A stretch of 23,252 nt of DNA from the NCBI GenBank assembly GCA_035531775.1, contig DATKSG010000082.1:1-23252 (forward strand), given 5' to 3'. Positions 1 to 6,626 of the stretch are shown here, piece after piece; the stretch's first letter is position 1; each line of letters opens with the position of its first letter. The notes beneath the pieces are model-generated. The model worked only from the letters and a program-made list of their open reading frames with translations, made no database searches and was not told the origin of the DNA. Both the position numbers and the translations under genes were made by a program. The DNA comes from DATKSG01 sp035531775. GTDB taxonomy: Bacteria > Actinomycetota > Acidimicrobiia > Acidimicrobiales > UBA8190.

Positions 1-110
1 TCAAACGCGTCGCCTTCGGCTTCACCAACTTCGAGAACTTCCGCATCCGGGCTCTGCTCTACGCCGGCAAGCCCAACTGGCGGGTGCTGGACTCGATCGT
101 GGTCACGTGA
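1..110 (+). CDS. ISL3-family transposase, C-terminal fragment (cut by window edge)
   Basis: The reading frame is open from the left edge (first full codon at position 3) to a TGA at 108-110, giving 35 residues. It contains the stretch GFTNFENFRIRALLYAGKPN, which I recognise as the conserved C-terminal tail of actinobacterial ISL3-type DDE transposases (family knowledge recalled, not searched). The catalytic DDE residues would lie upstream, outside the window, so activity cannot be judged. The stop is followed after about 16 bp by a terminal-inverted-repeat-like sequence, as expected for the 3' end of an IS whose transposase nearly fills the element. Confidence 0.75.
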   Translation, partial: KRVAFGFTNFENFRIRALLYAGKPNWRVLDSIVVT

Positions 111-126
111 GCTGGCTCACCCCGCT

Positions 127-141
127 GAAACCGGAAGAGCC
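127..141 (+). repeat. Putative right terminal inverted repeat of the IS
   Basis: GAAACCGGAAGAGCC lies 17 bp after the transposase stop codon. The outer GGCTCTTC (read from the end) matches the recalled start of ISL3-family repeats. The partner repeat is not in the window, so the exact boundary may be a base or two off. Confidence 0.5.
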
Positions 142-184
142 CCTTATGTGAAGATGAGGATGGCCTTCGGTTAAGACCTTTTTG

Positions 185-268
185 TGGGCGAGGGGGGACT
201 TGAACCCCCACATCCTTTCGGACACAGGAACCTGAATCCTGCGCGTCTGCCTATTCCGCCACTCGCCC
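185..268 (-). tRNA. tRNA-Leu (anticodon CAG)
   Basis: The reverse strand folds as a class II tRNA of 84 nt. The acceptor stem is GGGCGAG/CTCGCCC with discriminator A. The anticodon stem CAGGA/TCCTG encloses loop TTCAGGT, giving anticodon CAG (reads CUG). A long variable arm (TCC-GAAA-GGA) and a T arm GGGGG-TTCAAGT-CCCCC follow. A full CCA is not encoded (ACA follows the acceptor stem). A tRNA-Leu beside fhaA is, from memory, also found in Mycobacterium tuberculosis (leuT), so this is conserved synteny. The IS end lies 44 bp beyond its 3' end. Confidence 0.95.
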
Positions 269-281
269 GAGTGACCGGTTG

Positions 282-287
282 AGACTA
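282..287 (-). promoter_or_regulatory. Candidate -10 box for tRNA-Leu
   Basis: On the reverse strand TAGTCT sits 13 bp upstream of the tRNA 5' end, a suitable distance for a -10 element. No clear -35 hexamer is seen 16-18 bp further upstream, so this is tentative. Confidence 0.3.
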
Positions 288-483
288 GCCGCGCCCTTGA
301 GAACTCCTGGTTGGGGGTAGGGGATGCGCCATGGATCGCACCTCGTGCCCGGGCCACCCACCGGGCGCCTGCCGTCACTGCCTGCCTCCGTTTTCCTGCC
401 GCCAGTGCCCCGGCCTCGGCCGATGCCGCCCCGGTCGCCCCTCGGCCCGCCCCCCGACCCGCATCCCGGTTGCGGCGCACCGG

Positions 484-489
484 TAGGCT
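484..489 (+). promoter_or_regulatory. TANNNT -10 box of fhaA (near-leaderless)
   Basis: TAGGCT ends 11 bp before the fhaA ATG at 501, and there is no purine-rich Shine-Dalgarno in between. The nine-base string TAGGCTCTG recurs in front of pknB (3158-3166), which supports a real promoter element shared by the two genes. The rest of 269-500 holds only this box and the tRNA promoter; I see no gene there. Confidence 0.5.
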
Positions 490-500
490 CTGCCTCCACC

Positions 501-1157
501 ATGGGACTCCAGCAGTTCGAGCAGCGCCTCGAGCGCATGGTCGAAGGGGCCTTTTCCAAGGGTCTGCGCGGCGGCCTGCAGCCGATCGAGATCGGCCGTC
601 GCCTCACCCGGGAGATGGACCTCCTGCGGCGCGTCGGCGTACGGGGCCTGATCGCGCCCAATTTCTTCGTGGTGACCCTGTCGCCCCAGGACGCCGAGCG
701 GTTCCGCAGCTTCGTGGACGTCCTGGCCCGCGAGCTCGGTGATGCCGCCCGGGAGCACGCCCGCACCGAGAACTACGGCTTCGTCGGCCCCGTCGAGGTG
801 GAGATCCACCTGGACGAGGGCCTGCGCTCGGGCCGCTTCACGGTGGAGGCCGACGTGGTGGAGGGGCCCGACGGGCTCCCGGCCGCCTCGCTGGTCCTGC
901 CCGACGGCGCCCGGGTGGTCCTCGAGTCCGAGACGTTGGTGATCGGGCGTCTCCCCGAGTGTGCCGTGGTCTTGAACGACCCCAATGTGAGCCGTCGCCA
1001 CGCCGAGGTCCAGCGCCGGGGCAGCGAGGTGGTGGTCGTCGACCTGGGGTCCACCAACGGCACCAGGGTGAACGGGGTGCCGGTCGGCGAGCGCCCGCTA
1101 GCCGACGGAGACGAAATCACGGTCGGCACCACGGCCATCCGTTTCGAGATGTCCTGA
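501..1157 (+). CDS. fhaA: FhaA: DUF3662 and FHA domain protein
   Basis: This 218-residue cytoplasmic phosphothreonine reader belongs to the PknB signalling network; in mycobacteria FhaA binds phosphorylated MviN/FhaB-type partners and tunes peptidoglycan synthesis. The N-terminal DUF3662 domain covers about residues 1-120 (starts MGLQQFEQRLERMVEG, the family's usual opening). The FHA domain covers about 130-218 with its signature residues: G149-R150, S164-R-R-H167 and T185-N-G187. I chose ATG 501 because the family begins exactly at MGL; the frame is open back to 324 but the extension is low-complexity Pro/Arg. The mycobacterial protein has a long disordered linker between the domains that is nearly absent here. 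fhaB follows after 18 bp, so the two are probably one operon. Confidence 0.93.
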   Translation: MGLQQFEQRLERMVEGAFSKGLRGGLQPIEIGRRLTREMDLLRRVGVRGLIAPNFFVVTLSPQDAERFRSFVDVLARELGDAAREHARTENYGFVGPVEVEIHLDEGLRSGRFTVEADVVEGPDGLPAASLVLPDGARVVLESETLVIGRLPECAVVLNDPNVSRRHAEVQRRGSEVVVVDLGSTNGTRVNGVPVGERPLADGDEITVGTTAIRFEMS

Positions 1158-1175
1158 GCACGAGCGCCACCCACC

Positions 1176-1700
1176 ATGAAGGTCTTGGCCACCTCGCTCG
1201 ACAATCAGAACCTCCTGCGCATGCTGGAGATCTTCGTCGTCGCCCTCATTTGGCTCTTCTTCTTCCGCGTCATCCGGGCCGTATGGGTAGAGGTGCGCCC
1301 CCCGCGGGCACGCTCAGGTGCAGCCGAGGTGCACATGGGTGGAACCGGAGCGCCACCCACGGCACCGGTGCGACGCGATGGCCGGCGCGACAAGACCCGC
1401 GACCGGGGGAGCAAGCTCCGTCTCAAGATCGTGGAGCCCGAGGCCCAGCGCGGACAGGCCTTCGACCTGGCCGACGAGCTGACCGTCGGGCGCGCCGCCG
1501 GGTGCGGCGTGCGGGTCGAGGACTCCTACACCTCCAACATCCACGCCCGTCTCTTTCGCCGCGACGGTGGCCTTTGGGTAGAGGACCTCGGCTCGACCAA
1601 CGGCACGTGGGTCAATGCCGAAGCCGTAACCGAGCCTGTCCGGCTCGGGCGGGGCGACCTCCTTCAGGTCGGCGGCACCGTCTTCGAGGTGACCAGGTGA
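1176..1700 (+). CDS. fhaB: FhaB/FipA-like membrane-anchored FHA protein
   Basis: The product has 174 residues. One N-terminal transmembrane segment lies at about residues 15-36 (LEIFVVALIWLFFFRVIRAV), followed by a basic, Pro/Arg-rich linker (40-80) and a C-terminal FHA domain (about 82-174). FHA signature residues are present: G105-R106, S120-N-I-H123 and T143-N-G145. In mycobacteria FhaB (FipA) recognises phosphothreonine on partners of the PknA/PknB pathway and links the kinase to FtsZ/FtsQ and division. The membrane anchor would hold the FHA domain on the cytoplasmic face. It lies 18 bp after fhaA and 28 bp before the phosphatase gene, with no promoter-like box between, so it is probably co-transcribed. 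Confidence 0.9.
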   Translation: MKVLATSLDNQNLLRMLEIFVVALIWLFFFRVIRAVWVEVRPPRARSGAAEVHMGGTGAPPTAPVRRDGRRDKTRDRGSKLRLKIVEPEAQRGQAFDLADELTVGRAAGCGVRVEDSYTSNIHARLFRRDGGLWVEDLGSTNGTWVNAEAVTEPVRLGRGDLLQVGGTVFEVTR

Positions 1701-1728
1701 GCGCCTCGATGCTCCGGGCGGAGCGCCG

Positions 1729-2997
1729 TTGACGATCCTCCGGTCGGGTTCGGCCTCCGACGTGGGCCGGGTGCGAGCCGTCAACGAGGACCTCGCTCTC
1801 GAGAGTCTCACGCTCTTCGCCGTGGCCGACGGCATGGGCGGCCACGCCGGCGGCGAGGTGGCGTCGCGCACGGCCATCGACGCCCTGCAGCAGGAGTTCA
1901 CCCGCCGGCCCACGGTGGAGGGCCTGATCGGCGCCGTGCGCCGAGCCAACCGGTCGGTGTGGGAGCGCAGCCACCGCGACATCGACCTGCGGGGGATGGG
2001 CACCACGCTCACCGCTGCCGCCCTGGTGGCCACCGACGAGGGCGATCGCCTGGTGCTGGCCAATGTGGGGGACTCGCGCACCTACCGCTTCCACGGCGGG
2101 GCGCTGACCCAGCTGAGTAAGGACCACTCCGTGGCCGAGGAGCTGTTCGACCGGGGTGAGCTCTCGGCCGAGGAGGCGGCCGTCCACCCCCATCGCCACA
2201 TACTCACCCGGGCCCTCGGTGTCGCCCCCGACGTGGACGTGGACGTGTGGCAGGTGGAGCCCGAGGCCGGGGACCGCTACCTGCTGTGCAGCGACGGCTT
2301 GACCAACGAGGTCTCGACCGACCGCATCACCGGTGTGCTGTCTTCGGCCGCCGACCCGCAGGAAGCCGCTCAGACCCTGGTGCGCATGGCTAACGAGCAC
2401 GGGGGCAACGACAACGTCACGGTGGTGGTCCTCGACGTAGTGGTCGGCGAAGACACCACCCCCGGCGAGGCCGGCGCCGCCCGGGGGGCGGTCACCGCTC
2501 TGCCCAGCGAGGGCGTGGGCACCGTGGACGAGCCGCCCCCCCCCTCGCTTCTCAGCCGCTTCGGCTCCGACGCCGCCGGGGGCGTGCGCTCGATGACGAG
2601 CCGGGCGGCGTCAGCCTCCGCCCGCCTCGGGGTGAACCGGCGCCTCACCATGGGTGTGCTGGCCTTCGTGATGATGCTCGGGGCTCTCTTAGCCGGCGGG
2701 TGGGGGGTGGTGCGCTGGTACGTGGGCTCCTCCTACTTCGTCCAGCTCCGCCACGGCCAGGTGACCATCTACCACGGCCGGCTCGGCGGATTCCTGGGTA
2801 TGGAGCCGGCCGTGGTCGACCGCACCGGGATTGCCACCGCCGCCGTGCCCCCGGTGGAGCTCCAGCGACTCGACGTCGGCGTGCAGGAGCCCTCGCTGGC
2901 CGCTGCCCGCCAGTACGTCCGCAACCTCCGCGCCGAGGAGGCCGCCCTGCAACCGGCGCCCACCACGACCACGACCGCCCCAGCGGCAGGCGGCTGA
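1729..2997 (+). CDS. pstP: PP2C-type Ser/Thr protein phosphatase (PstP)
   Basis: This 422-residue metal-dependent phosphatase reverses PknB phosphorylation. The catalytic domain covers about residues 1-240 and has all the expected motifs: RAVNED (16-21), ADGMGGHAGGE (33-43), GTTL, NVGDSR, SDGL (188-191) and GGNDN (225-229). A Pro/Ser linker follows, then one transmembrane segment (about 307-329) and an extracellular region of about 90 residues ending in a Thr-rich tail, the same topology as mycobacterial PstP. I chose TTG 1729 because it places the conserved GSASDVGRVRAVNED at the N-terminus and has GGAG 6 bp upstream. In other actinobacteria rodA and pbpA follow immediately; here only a short pbpA-like remnant lies between this gene and pknB. 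Confidence 0.93.
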   Translation: MTILRSGSASDVGRVRAVNEDLALESLTLFAVADGMGGHAGGEVASRTAIDALQQEFTRRPTVEGLIGAVRRANRSVWERSHRDIDLRGMGTTLTAAALVATDEGDRLVLANVGDSRTYRFHGGALTQLSKDHSVAEELFDRGELSAEEAAVHPHRHILTRALGVAPDVDVDVWQVEPEAGDRYLLCSDGLTNEVSTDRITGVLSSAADPQEAAQTLVRMANEHGGNDNVTVVVLDVVVGEDTTPGEAGAARGAVTALPSEGVGTVDEPPPPSLLSRFGSDAAGGVRSMTSRAASASARLGVNRRLTMGVLAFVMMLGALLAGGWGVVRWYVGSSYFVQLRHGQVTIYHGRLGGFLGMEPAVVDRTGIATAAVPPVELQRLDVGVQEPSLAAARQYVRNLRAEEAALQPAPTTTTTAPAAGG

Positions 2998-2998
2998 C

Positions 2999-3144
2999 GT
3001 GGCCGGTGGAATCGGCATCCTCGGCATCGCCGTGATTCTGTGCTTCGTTGTGCTCTTTCTCCAACTCAACAACCTGCAGGCGCCGCCGCCGTGGCCGGGC
3101 CGGTGGTGCGAGCCATGATCGCCGCCGTGTTGGCCCAGCGATGA
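2999..3144 (+). pseudogene. pbpA scar: N- and C-terminal ends of a PBP2-type transpeptidase joined out of frame
   Basis: One base after the pstP stop, a GTG opens a frame reading VAGGIGILGIAVILCFVVLF then LQLNNLQ, closely like the signal-anchor of actinobacterial PbpA. The frame then shifts. A second frame (3079-3144) reads GAAAVAGPVVRAMIAAVLAQ and ends at TGA 3142-3144; this resembles the last residues of PbpA-type transpeptidases (recalled pattern: A-A-P-x-x-x-A-V-x-E-A-A-L). The junction is near 3077-3092. About 450 codons carrying the SxxK/SxN/KTG motifs are gone, as is the rodA gene expected before it. The N-terminal frame itself stops at 3118 (40 residues). This could be a true deletion, a chimeric assembly or, less likely, a genuine small membrane protein. 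Confidence 0.7.
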
Positions 3145-3157
3145 GCGCGTCCTCCCC

Positions 3158-3163
3158 TAGGCT
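3158..3163 (+). promoter_or_regulatory. TANNNT -10 box of pknB
   Basis: TAGGCT ends 10 bp before the pknB ATG at 3174, with no Shine-Dalgarno in between. It is part of TAGGCTCTG, identical to the box before fhaA (484-492). It lies after the pbpA-like stop codon, so pknB would keep its own promoter despite the missing upstream genes. Confidence 0.5.
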
Positions 3164-3173
3164 CTGACCCGGC

Positions 3174-5219
3174 ATGGACCCATCCCAGACCTCGAGAGTG
3201 CTGTCGGGCCGCTACGAGCTGGCTCACCTCGTCGCCCGGGGTGGCATGGCCGAGGTGTACCGGGCGCATGACCGGCTCCTCGACCGCCCCGTAGCTCTCA
3301 AGGTCCTCTTCCCCGAGCTGTCGGTGGACCGGTCCTTCGTCGAGCGCTTCCGCCGCGAGGCGCAGGCGGCGGCCAACCTGTCGCACCCCAACATCGTCCC
3401 CGTCTTCGACTGGGGCGAGGATGCCGGTACCTACTTCATCGTCATGGAGTTCATCGACGGCCGCCCCCTGTCCTCCATCTTGCGGTCGGCTGGCCCGCTG
3501 CATCCGGACCGGGCGGCTGAGATCGCCGCCGACGTTGCGGCGGCTTTGGCCTATGCCCATCGCCACGGCGTGGTGCACCGCGACGTCAAGCCGGGCAACG
3601 TCCTCATCACCGAGGAGGGCACCGTCAAGGTCACCGACTTCGGCATCGCCCGGGCCGTGAACACCGAGGAGAGCCTCACCCAGACCGGCGCCGTCATGGG
3701 CACGGCCACCTACTTCTCGCCCGAGCAGGCCGAGGGCCTCGGAGTCGATGCCCGTAGCGACATCTACTCCCTCGGCGTCGTCCTCTACGAGATGGTGGCC
3801 GGCCGTCCGCCCTTCCTGGGTGACACCCCGGTGGCGGTGGCCTCCAAGCACGTGCGAGAGCACCCGCCCGCCCCGCGCGAGATCAACCCGGCCATACCGG
3901 TGGACCTCGAGGCCGTGATCATGAAGTGCATGGCCAAGTCGCCCGATCACCGATATGCCACCGGCGACGACCTGCGGGTGGACCTGCTGCGCTTCCGCGA
4001 GGGACGGGCGGTGGGCGCCGGCATGGCCCCGACCGGGATGCAGGCGGCGGTGGGTGCCACCGGCACCATGGCGGCGCTGGGAAACCGCACCCAGTCCCTG
4101 CCTCAGGTGGGGCCCATGGCCTACGAGGAGCACGAGCGCAGCCGGACCGGCGCCTACGTCGCCGCCCTGGCCGTGCTCCTTATCGCCTTGGCCGTAGTCC
4201 TGCTGTTCCTCGGCAACTCGCTCGGATGGTGGCACCTCGGGTCCTCCACCAATGCGGTCACGCTGCCCAACCTGACCGGCCAGAGCGTCACCCAGGCCGA
4301 AGCCACCTTGGCCGGCGACGGGCTCAAGGCTCGGGTCCAGGCCGACCCGACGAGCAACCAGTCCAACACCAAAGTGCTGCGCACCGTCCCCGGCGCCGGC
4401 TCTTCGGTGCCCAAGGGCCAGACGGTGACGCTCGTAACCGGCAACCAGGGCAACCAGGTGCAGGTCCCCAACGAGGTCAACCAATCGGTGGGGGCGGCCA
4501 CGAGCGCCCTGCAAGGGCTCGGGCTCCAGGTGAACGTCCAGCCGTCGAGCAACTGCACCCAGGTGAACGTGGTGTGCGACCAATCGCCCAAGGCGGGCCA
4601 GAGCATCGCGCCGGGCGGGACCGTGAACATCTCCACTGCCCCATCCACCACCAATACCACCCAGGCCGGCTCGGCGGTCCCCGACGTCACCGGTGACACG
4701 GTGGGCCAGGCCTGCAGCAAGCTGGGCCAAGCCGGTTTCCAGTGCGGAAGCACCTCCGAGCAATCGTCGAGCACGTTCGCCTCGGGTGCGGTGATCAGCA
4801 CCAACCCGTCGGCCGGCACCACCGAGCCGCAGGGGACGACGGTGAACCTCGTGGTCTCGAGCGGGCCGTCCAACGTCACAGTGCCCGACGTAGTGGGTGA
4901 CGACACCAATACCGCCGTGAGCACGTTGCAGTCCGATAACCTGGTGGCGGTCGAAGCCTGCCAGGTCACCGCCGACCCGACTCAGTACGGCACCGTCATC
5001 GCCCAGAACCCGACCGGCGGCCAGTCGGTGCCCTCGGGAAGCACGGTGCGCATCACCTACGCCTCGTCGAACTGCTCGTCGAGCACCACGACGACGAGCC
5101 CGTCGAGCACCACCACCACCTTCGGGCTGACCCGGACCACCACCAGCGGGGCGGGCCACAGCCCCAGCAGCAGTCGCCACGAGGCCATGGCCTCCGGCCG
5201 GCGCCGCCGCCCTGTCTGA
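3174..5219 (+). CDS. pknB: Serine/threonine protein kinase PknB with four PASTA domains
   Basis: This 681-residue membrane receptor kinase senses muropeptides/lipid II through its external PASTA repeats and phosphorylates cell-wall and division proteins. The Hanks kinase domain is about residues 13-275: glycine loop ARGGMAEV (21-28), ATP lysine K43, catalytic HRDVKPGN (135-142), DFG (155-157), an activation loop with several Thr, and the FSPEQ/DIYSLG motifs. A juxtamembrane linker (280-325), one transmembrane segment (326-347) and four PASTA repeats (about 361-425, 428-492, 500-563, 567-632) follow, then a Ser/Thr-rich tail. PASTA 2 and 3 each have two cysteines (461/468, 514/524); C597 and C634 may pair in or after PASTA 4. 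Its stop is 3 bp from the convergent pabA stop. No pknA-like second kinase is present. Confidence 0.97.
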   Translation: MDPSQTSRVLSGRYELAHLVARGGMAEVYRAHDRLLDRPVALKVLFPELSVDRSFVERFRREAQAAANLSHPNIVPVFDWGEDAGTYFIVMEFIDGRPLSSILRSAGPLHPDRAAEIAADVAAALAYAHRHGVVHRDVKPGNVLITEEGTVKVTDFGIARAVNTEESLTQTGAVMGTATYFSPEQAEGLGVDARSDIYSLGVVLYEMVAGRPPFLGDTPVAVASKHVREHPPAPREINPAIPVDLEAVIMKCMAKSPDHRYATGDDLRVDLLRFREGRAVGAGMAPTGMQAAVGATGTMAALGNRTQSLPQVGPMAYEEHERSRTGAYVAALAVLLIALAVVLLFLGNSLGWWHLGSSTNAVTLPNLTGQSVTQAEATLAGDGLKARVQADPTSNQSNTKVLRTVPGAGSSVPKGQTVTLVTGNQGNQVQVPNEVNQSVGAATSALQGLGLQVNVQPSSNCTQVNVVCDQSPKAGQSIAPGGTVNISTAPSTTNTTQAGSAVPDVTGDTVGQACSKLGQAGFQCGSTSEQSSSTFASGAVISTNPSAGTTEPQGTTVNLVVSSGPSNVTVPDVVGDDTNTAVSTLQSDNLVAVEACQVTADPTQYGTVIAQNPTGGQSVPSGSTVRITYASSNCSSSTTTTSPSSTTTTFGLTRTTTSGAGHSPSSSRHEAMASGRRRRPV

Positions 5220-5222
5220 CCG

Positions 5223-5837
5223 CTACCGGGAGCCGGTGCCGGCCGCCGTGCCGGCCGCCGTGCCGGCGGAGGCCAGGAAGTTGGCCAGCAACCGGGGACC
5301 ACTCGGGGTGAGGATCGACTCCGGGTGGAACTGCACACCCTCCACCGCCAGGTGGCGGTGACGCAGCCCCATGATCACGCCGTCGGCGGTATGGGCCGTG
5401 ACCTCGAGCACGTCGGGAAGGCTGTGGCCCTCGACCACCAGCGAGTGGTAGCGGGTGGCTTCGAAGGGCACCGGCAGGCCGTGCAGCACGCCGGCCCCGT
5501 CGTGGAAGATGGCCGAGGTCTTGCCGTGCATGAGCTCGGGAGCCGGGACCACCTTGGCCCCGAAGGCCTGGCCGATGCACTGGTGGCCGAGGCACACCCC
5601 GAGGATGGGCAGCTCCCCGGCCAGCTCGGCCACGGCGGCCAGGCTTACCCCCCCGTCCTCAGGCCGGCCCGGGCCGGGGGAGATGATGAGGCCGTCCACC
5701 TCGAGTTCCCGGATGCCGTCCACGTCGATGGCGTCGTTGCGGAAGACGACCGGCTCGGCTCCGAGCTCGCCGAGCTCCTGGACCAGGTTGTAGGTGAAGG
5801 AGTCGTAGTTGTCGACGAGCAGAACCCGGACCGCCAT
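5223..5837 (-). CDS. pabA: Class I glutamine amidotransferase, anthranilate / aminodeoxychorismate synthase component II
   Basis: The 204-residue glutaminase subunit releases ammonia from glutamine for a TrpE or PabB partner, making anthranilate (tryptophan) or aminodeoxychorismate (folate). The triad is intact: nucleophile C82 in GVCLGHQ, and H171 and E173 in QFHPES. The N-terminal LLVDNYDSFTYNLVQ and the SPGPGRP oxyanion region are typical. The last residues (GTAAGTAAGTG) are a short repeat encoded by a 12-bp tandem repeat. The same gene, annotated trpG, sits beside pknB in mycobacteria, so position is conserved while the choice of partner is unknown; no trpE/pabB lies in the window. The start ATG at 5837 is preceded by a TANNNT box rather than a Shine-Dalgarno. 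Confidence 0.93.
   Translation of the reverse strand: MAVRVLLVDNYDSFTYNLVQELGELGAEPVVFRNDAIDVDGIRELEVDGLIISPGPGRPEDGGVSLAAVAELAGELPILGVCLGHQCIGQAFGAKVVPAPELMHGKTSAIFHDGAGVLHGLPVPFEATRYHSLVVEGHSLPDVLEVTAHTADGVIMGLRHRHLAVEGVQFHPESILTPSGPRLLANFLASAGTAAGTAAGTGSR
5236..5269 (-). repeat. 12-bp tandem repeat in the 3' end of pabA
   Basis: The unit GTGCCGGCCGCC (plus strand) occurs twice in full and once in part, in frame, encoding the GTAA-type repeat at the protein's C-terminus. Because the unit is a multiple of three, copy-number changes would lengthen the tail without shifting the frame. Confidence 0.8.
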
Positions 5838-5847
5838 GGTCCCGGCG

Positions 5848-5853
5848 ACATTA
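5848..5853 (-). promoter_or_regulatory. TANNNT -10 box of pabA
   Basis: On the reverse strand TAATGT ends 10 bp before the ATG at 5837. It continues as TAATGTCGC, closely like TAAGGTCGC in front of the divergent crgA. Confidence 0.45.
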
Positions 5854-5870
5854 CCGGTCGCTAGGTGGCC

Positions 5871-5876
5871 TAAGGT
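5871..5876 (+). promoter_or_regulatory. TANNNT -10 box of crgA
   Basis: TAAGGT ends 8 bp before the crgA ATG at 5885 with no Shine-Dalgarno between, consistent with a leaderless mRNA. Together with the pabA box it fills the 47-bp divergent intergenic region. Confidence 0.5.
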
Positions 5877-5884
5877 CGCGGTCC

Positions 5885-6193
5885 ATGTCGCCAGCAGGAA
5901 AGCACGGCCCGGGCGGGGCCACCCGCAAGGGCCGCTCTTCGGGGCGGGCCACCGGTAGGGCCATGGTTCGCCCTGCCACGGCCAGCGGGCGCTACACCCC
6001 CCCCATCCCCCGCAGCGTCAAGGTCAGTCCGCGCTGGATGGGCCCGCTCATCCTGGCCCTGCTCATGCTCGGCGCCCTCATGATCGTTCTCAACTACTTC
6101 GACGTGCTCCCGTCGAGCCCCACCAACTGGTATCTCCTGGGCGGCATCGCCATGATCGCCGGCGGCTTCGTCGTGGCCACCCAGTATCACTGA
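5885..6193 (+). CDS. crgA: Cell division protein CrgA
   Basis: This 102-residue inner-membrane protein is specific to actinobacteria. In mycobacteria CrgA joins FtsZ, FtsQ, FtsI and PBPA at the septum and helps stabilise the divisome. The N-terminal half (1-50) is basic and disordered, ending in the family's conserved SGRYTPPIPR-(x)n-SPRW segment. Two transmembrane helices follow at about 51-72 (MGPLILALLMLGALMIVLNY) and 82-100 (WYLLGGIAMIAGGFVVAT), joined by a short PSSPTNW loop, which is also conserved. Length and topology match the family. It sits at the end of the pknB cluster as in mycobacteria, divergent from pabA. One of its known partners, PBPA, is the gene apparently missing at 2999-3144. 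Confidence 0.93.
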   Translation: MSPAGKHGPGGATRKGRSSGRATGRAMVRPATASGRYTPPIPRSVKVSPRWMGPLILALLMLGALMIVLNYFDVLPSSPTNWYLLGGIAMIAGGFVVATQYH

Positions 6194-6208
6194 CACTGAC
6201 ACTGACAC
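6191..6208 (+). repeat. Hexanucleotide repeat TGACAC x3
   Basis: Three perfect tandem copies of TGACAC begin at the crgA stop codon; a fourth isolated copy is at 6221-6226. It is noncoding and lies in the gap before the next gene. Confidence 0.85.
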
Positions 6209-6228
6209 CGAGACGAGCGCTGACACCG

Positions 6229-6591
6229 GTGCACCCGCTGGCCGTTCACCATGTCTCGATCAACGTGATCGACGTCGACGAGGCCGTCGCCTTCTACACC
6301 GGCGTGCTCGGGTGCCGGCTGCGCAGCGACCGGCCCGACTTCGGCTTCGGCGGTGCCTGGCTCGATGTGGGCCACCAGCAGGTCCACCTGATCGAGGGCG
6401 CCGCGCCGCCCGCCGTCGGCCAGCACTTCGCCGTGCTGGTCGAGGACATCACCTCCGCCGTGGACGAGTTGCGCCGGCGTGGCGTGGAGGTAAGCGACCC
6501 GGTGCCGGTGGGATCGAGCCTGCAGGCCTTTTTGCAGGACCCCGCCGGCAACGCCGTCGAGCTGCACCAGGTCGGCGCCGCCGCCGGCTGA
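6229..6591 (+). CDS. VOC-superfamily (glyoxalase/bleomycin-resistance fold) protein
   Basis: The product is a 120-residue single-module vicinal-oxygen-chelate protein. It opens with the fold's usual pattern (AVHHVSINVIDVDEAVAFYT), has a central HQQVHLIEG strand and ends with DPAGNAVELHQ. Candidate metal ligands are the His in VHHVSI, the His in QVHLIE, the His in GQHFAV and the Glu in AVELHQ. These enzymes include glyoxalase I, extradiol dioxygenases, epimerases and antibiotic-binding proteins; the sequence does not say which. I chose GTG 6229 because it places the first beta strand about 5 residues in; no Shine-Dalgarno or clear -10 is visible. It converges with the thiolase gene across a hairpin. 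Confidence 0.8.
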   Translation: MHPLAVHHVSINVIDVDEAVAFYTGVLGCRLRSDRPDFGFGGAWLDVGHQQVHLIEGAAPPAVGQHFAVLVEDITSAVDELRRRGVEVSDPVPVGSSLQAFLQDPAGNAVELHQVGAAAG

Positions 6592-6603
6592 GGCCCCCGG
6601 GGC

Positions 6604-6621
6604 CCGGGCGTTGCCGCCCGG
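6604..6621. terminator. Hairpin between convergent genes
   Basis: CCGGGCG-TTGC-CGCCCGG is a perfect 7-bp GC stem with a 4-base loop, 12 bp after the VOC stop and 5 bp after the thiolase stop on the other strand. It has no T-tract on either side, so termination is inferred from position and stem strength. Confidence 0.5.
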
Positions 6622-6626
6622 CGTAA

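Larger units (their letters stand above)
1..141 (+). mobile_element. Right end of an ISL3-type insertion sequence
   Basis: The transposase tail is followed by GAAACCGGAAGAGCC (127-141). Read inward from the element end this is GGCTCTTCCGG..., which resembles ISL3-family terminal inverted repeats starting GGCTCTT. ISL3 elements make 8-bp target duplications, so CCTTATGT (142-149) would be the predicted right-hand copy. The left end is outside the window, so neither the inverted repeat pair nor the duplication can be confirmed. Confidence 0.6.

Noticed and set aside
150..184. Rho-independent terminator for the tRNA-Leu
   Set aside because: I could not find a convincing stem followed by a T-run on the transcribed strand.
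324..500. Upstream extension of fhaA to ATG 324
   Set aside because: The extra residues are Pro/Arg-rich low complexity, while the family starts at MGL (501), which also has a suitable promoter box.
2999..3118. A genuine 40-residue single-pass membrane protein between pstP and pknB
   Set aside because: The hydrophobic segment looks like the PbpA anchor and the following frame like the PbpA C-terminus, so a scar explains both ends better; kept only as an alternative.
3066..5180. Long open frame on the minus strand opposite pknB
   Set aside because: Its translation is His/Gly/Arg-rich with no domain, and it is the antisense shadow expected in GC-rich DNA; the plus strand encodes an unmistakable kinase.
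6191..6226. TGACAC repeats as a CRISPR or regulatory array
   Set aside because: Only three 6-bp tandem copies plus one stray, with no spacers or symmetry; a simple microsatellite.
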